A stretch of 64,000 nt of DNA from Heliomarina sp018223035. Lineage in GTDB: Bacteria; Pseudomonadota; Alphaproteobacteria; Rhodobacterales; Rhodobacteraceae. Every line of letters starts with the position of its first letter. Position 1 is the stretch's first letter. Under the pieces are notes generated by a model. That model was not told where the DNA came from. It did no database searches and worked only from the letters and a program-made list of their open reading frames with translations. Below are positions 7,331-16,444 of this stretch, piece after piece. The stretch lies in the NCBI GenBank assembly GCA_018223035.1, contig JAAEZD010000014.1, forward strand, positions 1 through 64,000, written 5' to 3'. The position numbers and the translations under genes were made by a program.

Positions 7331-8713
7331 TCATAAAACTGAAAATTCATCAAAGATGCCATCGATTTCGCTTCCGGCCGCCGCGAGCGCGGCCAGTTTT
7401 GCCCTGTCACCAGTATATTTCTTTCGGGCCTGCTGCGAGGTGTGGTCATTCATCAACATGCCGGCCAGCGTCGCATCCTCGCTGATCGCGAACACGACAT
7501 CGTAGACGATGGATCGACAGATATGAGCACCGGTCCCAAACTCGGTTGACCAGACCTGCGACACGTAGTTCTCGGCAACGCGCGTGCTGTCAGGATGGAC
7601 AAAAAGAGGCCATTCTTCTTCCTCGGCGGCATCGCGCAAGGCGTCGAGATATTTTGGATCATCATCCTGAAGGAGACGGACGTCGACAAAATGCTGCACG
7701 TTCGGATGAACGGATCCTGGGTATTCCTCCCGACCGGGACGATGCCGTGTCTTGCGCAACTTGTAGTCCCGCAGGCGGTAACGGCCCTCGGTCCAGACGA
7801 GGTCGCGGCCGAACCTGAGATCATGCCATTCTCGTCGAAGGGGGGTCAGGGGCGGCACCGCGATCGCCATGGCCCTGTTGCGTTTGACCAAACGCCTTGC
7901 CGGGTTGGTTTGCTTGGCCACATCTGCGAGGATGGCTTCGGCGCGCGGATGAATGGTCGTGATGTCAATCGCGGCGAGGGCGGCAAATTTCTGCGCCGTC
8001 TCGACGCTGGCCCGGTCCCGCAGCTTCTGGAGAAGCTTGTCGATTTGCTTGACCAGGGGCTTCGGGTAGGCCTTCGAGAAGCGGAGGAAATCCCTGAGAT
8101 CGGCGAATGTCGCGATGATGGTTGAGGTGCTCAGTGGCGCGCCCCGGGCGGAAATTCTGGTCGTCTCAAAAGTATAGTATTTCCGGAGGGAGGTTATTTC
8201 GAAGTCCAGCGCCAGCTGGCTTTCCCGGAGATACCAGCCGTATTGACACAGTTTCCGGGTCATGCGGTCGTAGAGATCCGGTGCCAACTTGATCTCGCCA
8301 CCTTCCCTCCGGTCCCGGATGCCCGCAAGGTGTTGTTGCCACTCCATGGGAAGCTCTTCGAGATAAAGCGAGATATTGCGCTTGTAGTCGCGGCGCGGCT
8401 CACGCGAGATGCCGGCAAAGCGCGCGCAGGCGGTCAGAGACTGTTCTGCAGCACGCAGAGACGCGAGCGGCGGGGCCTCGGGACCGTCGGTCTTGATCAT
8501 TGCCGCGACAGCATTGCCGATGGCGGCGGCGCCGTCATTGAGGCGAGCCCAGACCCGGCAGTCGGACGGCGTGAGTTCCGCGCAGCCATGTTCGATCATG
8601 AACTCGACCAGGCTGTCGAGTGCCTGCAACTCCGCGAGCGGCATGCCCAGCAGGATGGGGGAAGCCGCGTTGGGTTGCCAGTGCGGTTTTGCGAGGATGA
8701 CATGACGGGTCAT
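7331..8713 (-). CDS. Tyrosine recombinase-like protein, second of a coupled pair
   Basis: The protein has 460 aa. The C-terminal part shows a divergent tyrosine-recombinase active site: an arginine in AVPPLTPLRREWHDL, then H397-x-x-R400 (HICR), H424 (NDHTSQ) and Y433 (KKYTG). The N-terminal half is helical and would form the core-binding domain. The ATG at 8713 overlaps the stop of the upstream 611-aa recombinase as ATGA, so translation is probably coupled. The second histidine of the usual HxxRH box is missing (HICRS), which suggests a specialised partner rather than a full stand-alone enzyme. Target and reaction partners cannot be told from the sequence. Confidence 0.75.
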   Translation of the reverse strand: MTRHVILAKPHWQPNAASPILLGMPLAELQALDSLVEFMIEHGCAELTPSDCRVWARLNDGAAAIGNAVAAMIKTDGPEAPPLASLRAAEQSLTACARFAGISREPRRDYKRNISLYLEELPMEWQQHLAGIRDRREGGEIKLAPDLYDRMTRKLCQYGWYLRESQLALDFEITSLRKYYTFETTRISARGAPLSTSTIIATFADLRDFLRFSKAYPKPLVKQIDKLLQKLRDRASVETAQKFAALAAIDITTIHPRAEAILADVAKQTNPARRLVKRNRAMAIAVPPLTPLRREWHDLRFGRDLVWTEGRYRLRDYKLRKTRHRPGREEYPGSVHPNVQHFVDVRLLQDDDPKYLDALRDAAEEEEWPLFVHPDSTRVAENYVSQVWSTEFGTGAHICRSIVYDVVFAISEDATLAGMLMNDHTSQQARKKYTGDRAKLAALAAAGSEIDGIFDEFSVL

Positions 8714-10545
8714 TTTCCGGCCAGAGCCTCCGCCAGGAGATCCTGCACTTCCTCGAGCTTCTGCCGCTTGTCGATCCACCCGTAATAGGTGTCGAGCACG
8801 CCGACCGAGCAGCCGAGATACGCGGCTGCCCGCCCTCGGTTGCTCCAGGACCGCGCGAGCAGCAGCGTTGCGAAGCCATGCCGGAAATTGTGCGGGAACA
8901 TCGGCAAGCCGATCTCTGCGCTACTGCGGGTCAGCCACTTGTAGAGCATCTTCCCTCCGAGAGGGTTTGCCGATCGCTCGGAGACGAACAGGTGTGTGGC
9001 CAGGGCGCACTTCTTCTCTTCGCAGTAGTCCGGGTTGGCGAAGTCGAAAAGCGGCCGCCCAGTCGTCAGGTACCAGTCGAGCACATCGTAACCGCAATAC
9101 TTGTCATCCCGGATGTGGATAGGGGGCAGCTCAACATACTCGCCTTTCATGTCTTTCTGCGCGACCCGTAGCTCGAAGAACTTCCTTTCACCTGTCGTCT
9201 TGCGGAACAGATTCTGCCCGGTGCCGCTACACTCTGCAGCCAGCGCACTGCCTTTCCGTAGGCCGGCGCCACGGATTGCCAGCGCGGAGAAGGCGGCGCA
9301 GGTCGATAGACGCCGCGCGGCACGCAGCTGCGATGTGGTGAGAGCCTTGTCTGTCGCGAGAACGTCCTTCGCACGCTCCTGGTAAAGCACGTGTTGCCTG
9401 AGAAACGTTCGAACGTCTGCGGTATTGTGAATGAGGTTCTCGCAGAAGGTCCGGTTCTTGGCGGACATCTTTTCACCCGCCGCGTGGCCTTCCTGAAGGT
9501 GCGGGTTCTTCTTCAAATTCTTCAGCCACTTCTTGGTCTTGAGACCGTTGGCCTTGCCGATCTGGGCGACGATGCGGACGTATTCCGCGGCGGTCCGAAG
9601 ACTGAACCCGGCATCCGTTTGAGACTGTTCGATCCAGTGGCGGATGGCGGCGATGCGAACCGGTGTCTCGAACAGCGAGTCGAGACAGTTCAACGACGCC
9701 ACGTCCGCAGCGCCGGTTTCCTGTGCGGCCCGGGCCAGCGCGACCAAAGCTGCGCGGTAGGTCTCGGCCGTTTGCGCCTTGTAATTCTCTGTGCAACTCT
9801 CGGAGACATCATCGTAGGTGCTTTGGTCGTAGCGTGCCGTCTCGACCATGTCGGCGATCATCTTGCGCACGGAGTCGGGCAGGGGGATGCGGGCCGTCGG
9901 AACGAGATAGGTTGGGTCGAAGTCTGGTGGCAGATGTGCTGCGATCTGCGGGAAGACGCGATGGCGGGCAAGTGCCCTGAGGGCTGTCGCCGATGCGTCT
10001 CGCTCGTGGACGGGCATTTGATCCAGGAAGGGCGGAACGAGGTCGTGGGTCAGGTCCATCGGATCGATACCGGCCGCTCTTGCGCGGTCCGAGAAGGTTC
10101 GGATCGCGCCGAGTGTCCCCGAATGCACCGGACCGTGGTCTTTTGATAGGTCCGCCAGGACGGCCAGGAACGGGGTCCAGCCGTCGATGCGCTCCCGCAA
10201 TGCTTTCTTCGCGGCGACAAGACCAAGGGTGGTCCGGATCCTGCGGCGGACGACCTCGCGCCACTTTGCATAGCTGGTCTTGGACTGCCAGAAACTCCGA
10301 CCTGAGCCGGGCAGCGGACCGGCGCCGATCTGCTTGAGTGCCGGGAAATTTGTGTCAAACCACGCGAGGAGGTCGACCTCGCCCCCATCGAGAGTAGAGA
10401 GCGGTGCGTTGAAATACTCGGCCAACCGAGCAATGCGGGTGCGTTCGGTTTCGTTGACGGTCTCGTCGCATACTGTCTGCATGGTTTTCGAGGCTGGCAC
10501 GACGTCGGACATGGCCGCCTGAGAGGCATTGGCGAAAAAACCCAT
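8710..10545 (-). CDS. Large tyrosine recombinase/integrase
   Basis: The protein has 611 aa. The catalytic domain occupies the last ~220 residues. It has the first arginine in RGAGLRKGSAL (about residue 425), H552-x-x-R555-H556 (HNFRH), and the tyrosine in VLDTYYGWID (Y587 or Y588). A core-binding region is visible near 255-340 (ETYRAALVALARAAQ onward). The N-terminal ~150 residues are extra and resemble the 157-aa neighbour. AAGGA lies 7 bases before the ATG. The length is close to the large TnpB recombinase of Tn554-like elements, which also act as tandem sets, but this is an analogy only. It is coupled by ATGA overlap to the 460-aa recombinase. Confidence 0.85.
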   Translation of the reverse strand: MGFFANASQAAMSDVVPASKTMQTVCDETVNETERTRIARLAEYFNAPLSTLDGGEVDLLAWFDTNFPALKQIGAGPLPGSGRSFWQSKTSYAKWREVVRRRIRTTLGLVAAKKALRERIDGWTPFLAVLADLSKDHGPVHSGTLGAIRTFSDRARAAGIDPMDLTHDLVPPFLDQMPVHERDASATALRALARHRVFPQIAAHLPPDFDPTYLVPTARIPLPDSVRKMIADMVETARYDQSTYDDVSESCTENYKAQTAETYRAALVALARAAQETGAADVASLNCLDSLFETPVRIAAIRHWIEQSQTDAGFSLRTAAEYVRIVAQIGKANGLKTKKWLKNLKKNPHLQEGHAAGEKMSAKNRTFCENLIHNTADVRTFLRQHVLYQERAKDVLATDKALTTSQLRAARRLSTCAAFSALAIRGAGLRKGSALAAECSGTGQNLFRKTTGERKFFELRVAQKDMKGEYVELPPIHIRDDKYCGYDVLDWYLTTGRPLFDFANPDYCEEKKCALATHLFVSERSANPLGGKMLYKWLTRSSAEIGLPMFPHNFRHGFATLLLARSWSNRGRAAAYLGCSVGVLDTYYGWIDKRQKLEEVQDLLAEALAGK

Positions 10546-10610
10546 TCGGTATTCCTTGTCGGGTTGTAGGGAGGCGGCCGACGTTCCGGACGGCCGCGCG
10601 ATTTCGGGGC

Positions 10611-11084
10611 TCAGTCGGACTTAGGTGCGGCTGCGGTTTTGCGGAAATTCGCGTAAAGGGCCCTGGTGCGCTTGACGCCAGTGTGCCCCAGAAGCTGGGC
10701 TGCCGGGATCGGGGAGTGGGGGGGCGCATTCGTCCGGGAGAGAAGGCTCGCCTGGACGTGACGGATCCGCATGACGGATGTGCCGAGCGCGAAGATGTAC
10801 CTCCGGATGGCGCGGCGGACGGCGTTGCGCCAAGCTTGGTAGGCTTGGGCACTGGTCCAGGGAGCCTTGGCACCGTCGAAGCCGCCGCTCGGAAAGTGCG
10901 CATCGAACCAGTCGATGTCCGCGGGAATCTTCTCAAGGGGCCTGTCGAGGACGGTCTCGACCCGACGCAGGGCGAACTGTAGGCGCGGATCGGGTTCGTG
11001 CTCGAACACTTCCCGAAGCGTGAATGGCGCCTGTGCGAGCGGGTTCGCAACGATGCGGCTTTGGTATTTGGTCTTGGGAACCAT
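10611..11084 (-). CDS. Mini tyrosine-recombinase-like protein (possibly internally deleted)
   Basis: This 157-aa protein has two joined parts. Residues ~20-97 (LREVFEHEPDPRLQFALRRV, IDWFDAHFP, YQAWRNAVRRAIRRYI) match the N-terminal region of the adjacent 611-aa recombinase, which has AWFDTNFP and YAKWREVVRRRIRTTL. Residues ~126-148 (PAAQLLGHTGVKRTRALYAN) look like the last box of a tyrosine recombinase catalytic domain, with His134 and Tyr144. Everything in between, including both arginines, is missing. It could be a deletion remnant or a genuine small accessory factor such as a directionality protein. The ATG at 11084 has AGGA 6 bases upstream. It is the first gene of the recombinase operon, 65 bases before the 611-aa gene. 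Confidence 0.6.
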   Translation of the reverse strand: MVPKTKYQSRIVANPLAQAPFTLREVFEHEPDPRLQFALRRVETVLDRPLEKIPADIDWFDAHFPSGGFDGAKAPWTSAQAYQAWRNAVRRAIRRYIFALGTSVMRIRHVQASLLSRTNAPPHSPIPAAQLLGHTGVKRTRALYANFRKTAAAPKSD

Positions 11085-11187
11085 GGGATTTCCTTTCATC
11101 TGGGTCATTGAGGAGATTGGTCGCTTGGCGTGCACACGAAGCGAAAATGTGCACTCGAGTCGAAATATCCGGGAACTAAGCGACGCC

Positions 11188-11982
11188 TTATGTTCCCGAC
11201 AGTTTCGCCTCGGCCGGCGTCCCGTGCAGGCCATCGCCTCGGCGTGCATCTGCGCCGGATCCCGTGCACGAAAGCTGCGCTTCGGCTTGGGCGGCAGCGC
11301 GGGCCGTGGTCTCCGCGAACAGGCCGTCAGGCGCGCCGACGGTGGCGCCAGGCGCGACTTCCGAGCCGTCTTCGATTGCCTCCTCGGCCCTGGGGTCTTC
11401 CTCCGTGACGCGGTCCTCACCTGAGGACGCGAGCCTGTGCGCCACGTCCGAGAGGATGTAGCGGACGCGTCCCCGGCTGATGATGCGCGCGGGCAGATCG
11501 TCCTTGTCCGCGACCATCGCGTTGATCCGGGCTTGCGGAACCCCGAGGGTCCGCGCCAGGCGCGAGGCGGGCAGAGCATGTCCAGGGATCGGGTCCAGGC
11601 CATGAAAGGCGTTTCTGGGGCTCGCCAGAAGCTGCTCGACCTGCGCCCTCAGCATCAGATTTCGCTTCGGCCCCAACGCGTAGAGCGGGGGGTATGCATT
11701 GCCGGGCGCGCGGAGCTGGTCCAGGAGAACGTCGCCGGAGACACCGAACCACTCCGCGGCCTTCGTTGCTCGCACCAGGCCCCGGCCGAGCATGTCGTCT
11801 TCGAGGGGATCCGATGGGGTTACGCCGAGCAGTTGCTCATAAACTCTCAGCATCGGGAATTTTCGACCGAGCGGTTCAATGGCGAACCGGGCAAGGAAGG
11901 GGCGCACCTCGTTGCGCGAAAGCGTCGACCAAGTGTGCAGGTCGAGGAGCGTCGCGGCGTGAAATCGCGTGAAGGGAAGCAT
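11188..11982 (-). CDS. Helix-turn-helix DNA-binding protein of the recombinase module
   Basis: The 264-aa protein is not a family I can name. Two helix-turn-helix-like segments are visible: residues ~70-92 (VRATKAAEWFGVSGDVLLDQ) and ~137-160 (LPASRLARTLGVPQARINAM). The second is followed by a wing (ARIISRGRVRYILSDVAHRL), the layout of excisionase/MerR-like small DNA binders. The last 75 residues are Ala/Glu/Gly-rich and probably disordered. The start at 11982 is preferred over 11988 because AGGAG then sits 6 bases upstream. It stands 103 bases before the mini-recombinase gene on the same strand, so it may regulate or direct the recombinases. Confidence 0.6.
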   Translation of the reverse strand: MLPFTRFHAATLLDLHTWSTLSRNEVRPFLARFAIEPLGRKFPMLRVYEQLLGVTPSDPLEDDMLGRGLVRATKAAEWFGVSGDVLLDQLRAPGNAYPPLYALGPKRNLMLRAQVEQLLASPRNAFHGLDPIPGHALPASRLARTLGVPQARINAMVADKDDLPARIISRGRVRYILSDVAHRLASSGEDRVTEEDPRAEEAIEDGSEVAPGATVGAPDGLFAETTARAAAQAEAQLSCTGSGADARRGDGLHGTPAEAKLSGT

Positions 11983-12139
11983 GGGCATCTCCTGTTTTGC
12001 AGGAGATGGTTCCGATCGCAGAGTGACAAAAAGAACCGGGGGTATCCGCAGATCGTGTCGATCGGCTATGCGGACCTTCCTGTAGTTGGCTGTGCATGCT
12101 TCGCAGCCGCCGCGACAGCGCATGCCATCGTAAGAGTGG

Positions 12140-13683
12140 GCGTATTCCGTTGAAAAACTCGTGCTTGATCGAGGCACATCTGGCTGATTCAATTCCTCCA
12201 GAGGGTTGGAGGATCTGCAATGATGGGACGACGGCAGGAGGCGCAACCGGAGCTCTTCTACGAGTTCTCGCTGGAGGATCACGTCCCGCAGAACCACTTG
12301 CTCCGCTCTATTGATCGGTTCGTCGACCTCTCAGGCATCCGCACCCATCTCGCCAACTTCTACAGCCATACCGGCCGCCCGTCGGTCGATCCGGAGCTGC
12401 TGATCCGCATGCTGTTGGTGGGGTATTGCTTCGGCATTCGGTCGGAACGGCGACTTTGCGAAGAAGTGCATCTGAACCTCGCGTATCGCTGGTTCTGCCG
12501 GCTCGATCTGAGCGACCGCATCCCTGACCATTCTACGTTTTCGAAGAATAGGCACGGCCGGTTTCGTGACAGCGAACTGCTACGCCACCTGTTCGAGACG
12601 ACCGTCGCGCGGTGCATCGAGGAGGGCTTGGTCAGCGGTCAGCGCATGGCGGTGGACGCCAGCCTGATTGAGGCGGACGCGAACAAACAGAACTCGACGC
12701 CGAAGGAGGACTGGGATGTCGCGAAGATTGATCCAGCCGATGCTCCCCGCGCGGTGCGCGAGTATCTCGACACTCTGGATGAGACCGCGTTTGGTGCCGC
12801 CAGCGCAGTGCAGCCCAAGTTCACGTCGCATTCCGATCCGGCGAGCCAATGGACGGCAGCGCGCAAGGGCCCGGCCTTCTTCAGCTATTCCGACAACTAT
12901 CTGATCGACACCGATCACGGCGTGATCGTCGATGTTGAGGCGACGCGGTCGATACGGCAGGCCGAGGTCGGCTCGACCAAGACCATGCTGGATCGCGTGA
13001 GGGCCAAGTTCGACCTACATCCTGAACGGCTGATCGCGGACACGGCCTACGGCACCGGGCCGATGCTGGGCTGGCTGGTCGACCGTAAGATCGCCCCGCA
13101 CATCCCTGTCTTCGACAAGTCCGCGCGCACCGACGGCACCTGGAGCCGGGTGGACTTCGAGTGGGACGCCAAGAACGATCAATACATCTGCCCCGAGGGA
13201 CACGCGCTGAAGCAGTTCCGCCGGAACTACTCCGATCCCAATCGGGGGCCGACCGGCAAAGGGACGGCCAAATACCGCTGCCTGAAGCACACCTGCCAGG
13301 CCTGTCCTTCCAAGGCGCGTTGCTGCCCCAACATGGACTTCCGATCCATCACCCGCGAGGAAAACGAAGACGCCCGGCAAGTGGCCCGTGACATCGCGAA
13401 GACCGACCAATACGTGATCTCGATGAGGCTACGGAAGAAGGTCGAGATGCTCTTTGCACACCTCAAGCGCATACTCGGCATGGGACGGCTCCGATTGCGG
13501 GGTCCATGCGGCGCAAACGACGAATTCCTCCTCGCTGCCACCGCCCAGAACCTCCGCAAGCTGGCCAAGGTCTTTCCCGCACCGCAGCAACCGCGGAAAG
13601 CCTGACAACAAAGGCACTCACGGCCGTTTCAAGTGGATCATTGCTGCGGTCGCGAGCGGGTGTTTTTCCACGGAATCGGCGGG
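12140..13683 (+). mobile_element. IS1182-family insertion sequence
   Basis: One transposase gene is flanked by imperfect terminal inverted repeats. The left arm around 12144-12165 carries ATTCCGTTGAAAAAC. The right arm around 13655-13676 read on the minus strand carries ATTCCGTGGAAAAAC. I cannot see a clear target-site duplication, so the exact ends are uncertain by a few bases. The element sits between the recombinase module and the AAA ATPase gene. Confidence 0.75.
12220..13605 (+). CDS. IS1182 family transposase
   Basis: This 461-aa DDE transposase has the IS1182 opening MGRRQEAQPELFYEFSLEDH, the N-terminal domain motif GIRSERRLCEEVHLNLAYRW with DHSTFSKNRHGRF, a catalytic-domain start at AVDASLIEADANKQ, and the Cys-rich insert CLKHTCQACPSKARCC typical of the family. 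The C-terminal part has KKVEMLFAHLKRILG, the region of the catalytic Glu. The full length suggests an intact, possibly active element. GGAGG stands 7 bases before the first ATG; a second ATG follows directly. Confidence 0.92.
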   Translation: MMGRRQEAQPELFYEFSLEDHVPQNHLLRSIDRFVDLSGIRTHLANFYSHTGRPSVDPELLIRMLLVGYCFGIRSERRLCEEVHLNLAYRWFCRLDLSDRIPDHSTFSKNRHGRFRDSELLRHLFETTVARCIEEGLVSGQRMAVDASLIEADANKQNSTPKEDWDVAKIDPADAPRAVREYLDTLDETAFGAASAVQPKFTSHSDPASQWTAARKGPAFFSYSDNYLIDTDHGVIVDVEATRSIRQAEVGSTKTMLDRVRAKFDLHPERLIADTAYGTGPMLGWLVDRKIAPHIPVFDKSARTDGTWSRVDFEWDAKNDQYICPEGHALKQFRRNYSDPNRGPTGKGTAKYRCLKHTCQACPSKARCCPNMDFRSITREENEDARQVARDIAKTDQYVISMRLRKKVEMLFAHLKRILGMGRLRLRGPCGANDEFLLAATAQNLRKLAKVFPAPQQPRKA

Positions 13684-13882
13684 AAGCGGGCATTCGCTGC
13701 TGGATGCGCGAACGGCCGGTTTCGGCTTCAGAAAAAGACAGGGCGGTCTTGACGCGAGGGCGAGACCGGAACCCGCAATCACCTCCGTATGCTACAAGGG
13801 GGATTTCAATCACGAGGCACTTTGGTACTCTCGAAAGCGATGAGCCGGCATTGGCGCAAAATGTGCAGGAAGGGTGGCGTGC

Positions 13883-16174
13883 ATGGCTGCAATTGCAACG
13901 ATAAAGACGCTGAGCGGCGTCGGCGTCTTGGCAGATAAAGCTGCACGAGAAGACATATCCCCATTCCGCCAGTTTAATCTCGTTTACGGTTTCAATGGAT
14001 CCGGCAAGAGCACGTTGTCGAGGTTATTTGCCTGCCTTGAGGAGGGGAAGCATCACGAAAATCTTCCGTCAGGCTGCAGCTTTGAGATTGCACTCGATAG
14101 CGGCGCAACGTTCAAGGCTCCAAACGCACTGGGAGGCCTTGAGAGCCACGTCCGCGTATTCAATGAGGATTTCATCGCGCGAAATTTGGAGTGGAAAGAG
14201 GGCCGGGCATCGTCGATTTTCTATATTAGTGAAGAGCAGTCCGATCTTGCGGCCGAACTTAGTGCTGCTCAGCAGACACTCGCGGACAAGGAGCGGTCAC
14301 GGGACGCAGACAAAAAAATTGCTGACGAGCGCGAAAAAGCGCTCAAGAACTACCGAACAGAACGGGCCAAGCTGGTTGCGGCATCGCTGCATCTGGGCAA
14401 CCGCAGGTACGAGGCCAGACAGCTGGAGAAGGACTATGAAACGCTATCATACGACAAAGACGCGAGGTTGGAGGCTGAAGCCCTCACTGCTCTTGTCGAT
14501 GTAGCCCGCCTCACAGCGCCGCCGCCGGCTCTGAATGCCATCTCAGTAGAAGTTGATGCCATTCGGAAAACCGCGGAAGGCGCACGGCACTTCGCTGAGC
14601 TGAGTATTGGGACGGTGGTGCTGGACGAAATGGAAAACCACCCTGCTATGGTTCCTTGGCTGAAGACCGGTCATGATTTTCACAGCGCGAACGAACTGGA
14701 AAATTGCCTGCTATGCGGCAACACAATCAGCGACGCTCGAAAACAGAAACTCGCTCAGGCACTGGACGACCGGCTCTCAAAGCTGCTTGGGGAGTTGAAA
14801 GACGCGGGCGCGAAGGCTTCAACACTTCTGACCGAGATCCGATCCGCTTCAGACGCTTGGCCCAAGACTGCCGAACTCGAATTGCAGCTTGCGGAGCGTT
14901 ACGCTACCGCTCGCCATGACACAGACAGCTTCCTGAACGACTTTGTCCCTGTCATCGAGGAAGCGTGCCGCATTATTTCTGCCCGTTTGGAACAACCAAC
15001 CACACCCATTACACATGATCTGCCGAGCTCCGATCAGATCGCGGCACGGAGCGAAGCCCTCAAGGAAGCTATCGCCGTGCAAAATGCCGTTATCAGCGAG
15101 CACAACGAAGCGTCTGCGGATTTTGCTAAACGCCAGGACGACGCCCGCGAGGCCATCAAGAAGCACTATCTGGCCGAAGGGCACGAGAACTACGCCGCGC
15201 TCAAAAAGTCGCTGGAAGAAGCGAATGGTCGCGTGAGCTCTTTAGAAGAAGAGATCCGCACGCTGGAAGGCGATATTACTGAACTCAGTGCCAAGGTGCG
15301 GACCCATGGCCCGGCCGCCGACCAGATCACGAAGCTTGTTCGCGCCTACCTGGGCCACGGTGAGCTGACGATATTTGCGGTCGACGGAGGATACGAGCTA
15401 CGTCGCCACAACAAGATCGTTAAAGGCCCGCCCAGTGAAGGCGAGAAAACTGCTATCGCGCTCTGCTACTTCATCTCATCACTGGAGGCCGACGGGCAAT
15501 CGCTCAAAGACCTGATCCTCGTCATCGACGATCCCATCTCAAGCCTCGACACCAAGGCCATGAACTATGCGTGCTCGCTTATCCGCTCGCGCCTGATCGG
15601 GGCCGCCCAGCTTTTCATTTTGACCCACAATCAGCACTGCATGAACGAGTTCAAGAAAGCTTGGCGGAACCAGGCTAAGGCAAACCCTCCGACAGCCGCG
15701 CTGCTATTTCTCGATATTTCAATGCCCGAGGGCACAGAAGCCAGAAGTGCCCGCATTGTTGAACTGCCGTCCCAACTGCGCGCTTACGACTCCGAATACC
15801 ACTTCCTTTGCCACAAGATGCTTCAGTTCGAAGCGGCTGGCGGCCAATACTCGGAATACTGGTTTATGATGCCCAATGTGATCCGGCGGGTTTTGGACGT
15901 TTTCCTCGCCTTCAAGGTTCCGGGTAGCCACCCCCTGCAACAGAAGCTCGAAGCCCTGACGAAGAAGTGCCCAGATATCGACGATGTCCGTATCAAGGCC
16001 TTAGACCGCTTGATCCAGGTCGAATCACACTCTGATAGCCTCGACGATCTCGTCTCGCATTCCTCAATGACGATCGAGGAGACGCGGGATGCGAACGCCG
16101 CTCTGCTCGAACTGATGGCGGCGTCGGACGCCGACCATACCAAGGCGATCCGCAAGCAATGCAAGGACGCGTGA
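13883..16174 (+). CDS. AAA_13 ATPase with zinc hook, PrrC/RloC-like
   Basis: This 763-aa ABC-type ATPase has Walker A GFNGSGKST at residues 36-44. A long coiled-coil region (~120-480) is interrupted by a zinc-hook motif CLLC at 275-278. The ABC signature PSEGEKTAIAL is near 517, Walker B LILVIDDPISSLD near 545-557, and an H-loop ILTHNQH near 580. The C-terminal ~180 residues carry SEYHFLCHKML and PNVIRRVLDVFLAFK, typical of AAA_13. RloC, the zinc-hook member of this family, is a tRNA anticodon nuclease that disables translation after DNA damage or phage attack. I cannot confirm the nuclease triad here. No restriction genes are adjacent. The ATG at 13883 follows AGGAAGGG; a GTG at 13874 is possible. 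Confidence 0.75.
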   Translation: MAAIATIKTLSGVGVLADKAAREDISPFRQFNLVYGFNGSGKSTLSRLFACLEEGKHHENLPSGCSFEIALDSGATFKAPNALGGLESHVRVFNEDFIARNLEWKEGRASSIFYISEEQSDLAAELSAAQQTLADKERSRDADKKIADEREKALKNYRTERAKLVAASLHLGNRRYEARQLEKDYETLSYDKDARLEAEALTALVDVARLTAPPPALNAISVEVDAIRKTAEGARHFAELSIGTVVLDEMENHPAMVPWLKTGHDFHSANELENCLLCGNTISDARKQKLAQALDDRLSKLLGELKDAGAKASTLLTEIRSASDAWPKTAELELQLAERYATARHDTDSFLNDFVPVIEEACRIISARLEQPTTPITHDLPSSDQIAARSEALKEAIAVQNAVISEHNEASADFAKRQDDAREAIKKHYLAEGHENYAALKKSLEEANGRVSSLEEEIRTLEGDITELSAKVRTHGPAADQITKLVRAYLGHGELTIFAVDGGYELRRHNKIVKGPPSEGEKTAIALCYFISSLEADGQSLKDLILVIDDPISSLDTKAMNYACSLIRSRLIGAAQLFILTHNQHCMNEFKKAWRNQAKANPPTAALLFLDISMPEGTEARSARIVELPSQLRAYDSEYHFLCHKMLQFEAAGGQYSEYWFMMPNVIRRVLDVFLAFKVPGSHPLQQKLEALTKKCPDIDDVRIKALDRLIQVESHSDSLDDLVSHSSMTIEETRDANAALLELMAASDADHTKAIRKQCKDA

Positions 16175-16444
16175 AACAGCCCAAGGACCAAGGAAAGCTC
16201 GGCCAACAAATCAGTTGCACGAGCGTTTGAATCGATGGCGGCGCCCCTTCAAGCCCTGACGACCAGCTGACTTGGAGCCGAAGCGGGCGTTGGCATGAGG
16301 GGCATTGAACGTCAGCTCAGGGCCGGGAGCGACGGCCAAAGTCCAACCCGAACGAGCGTTCCCGCCGCGCTGCCGCAGGTCCGCTTCGAGCCCGCTTTGC
16401 CGGATGCTGCAAGATGCACGGATGACTGCTCTGGCGCTATGAGA

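Noticed and set aside
7331..11084. Module called as a RIT element
   Set aside because: RIT elements carry three recombinases of about 300-400 aa with the complete active site. Sizes here are 157, 611 and 460 aa and the smallest lacks both arginines.
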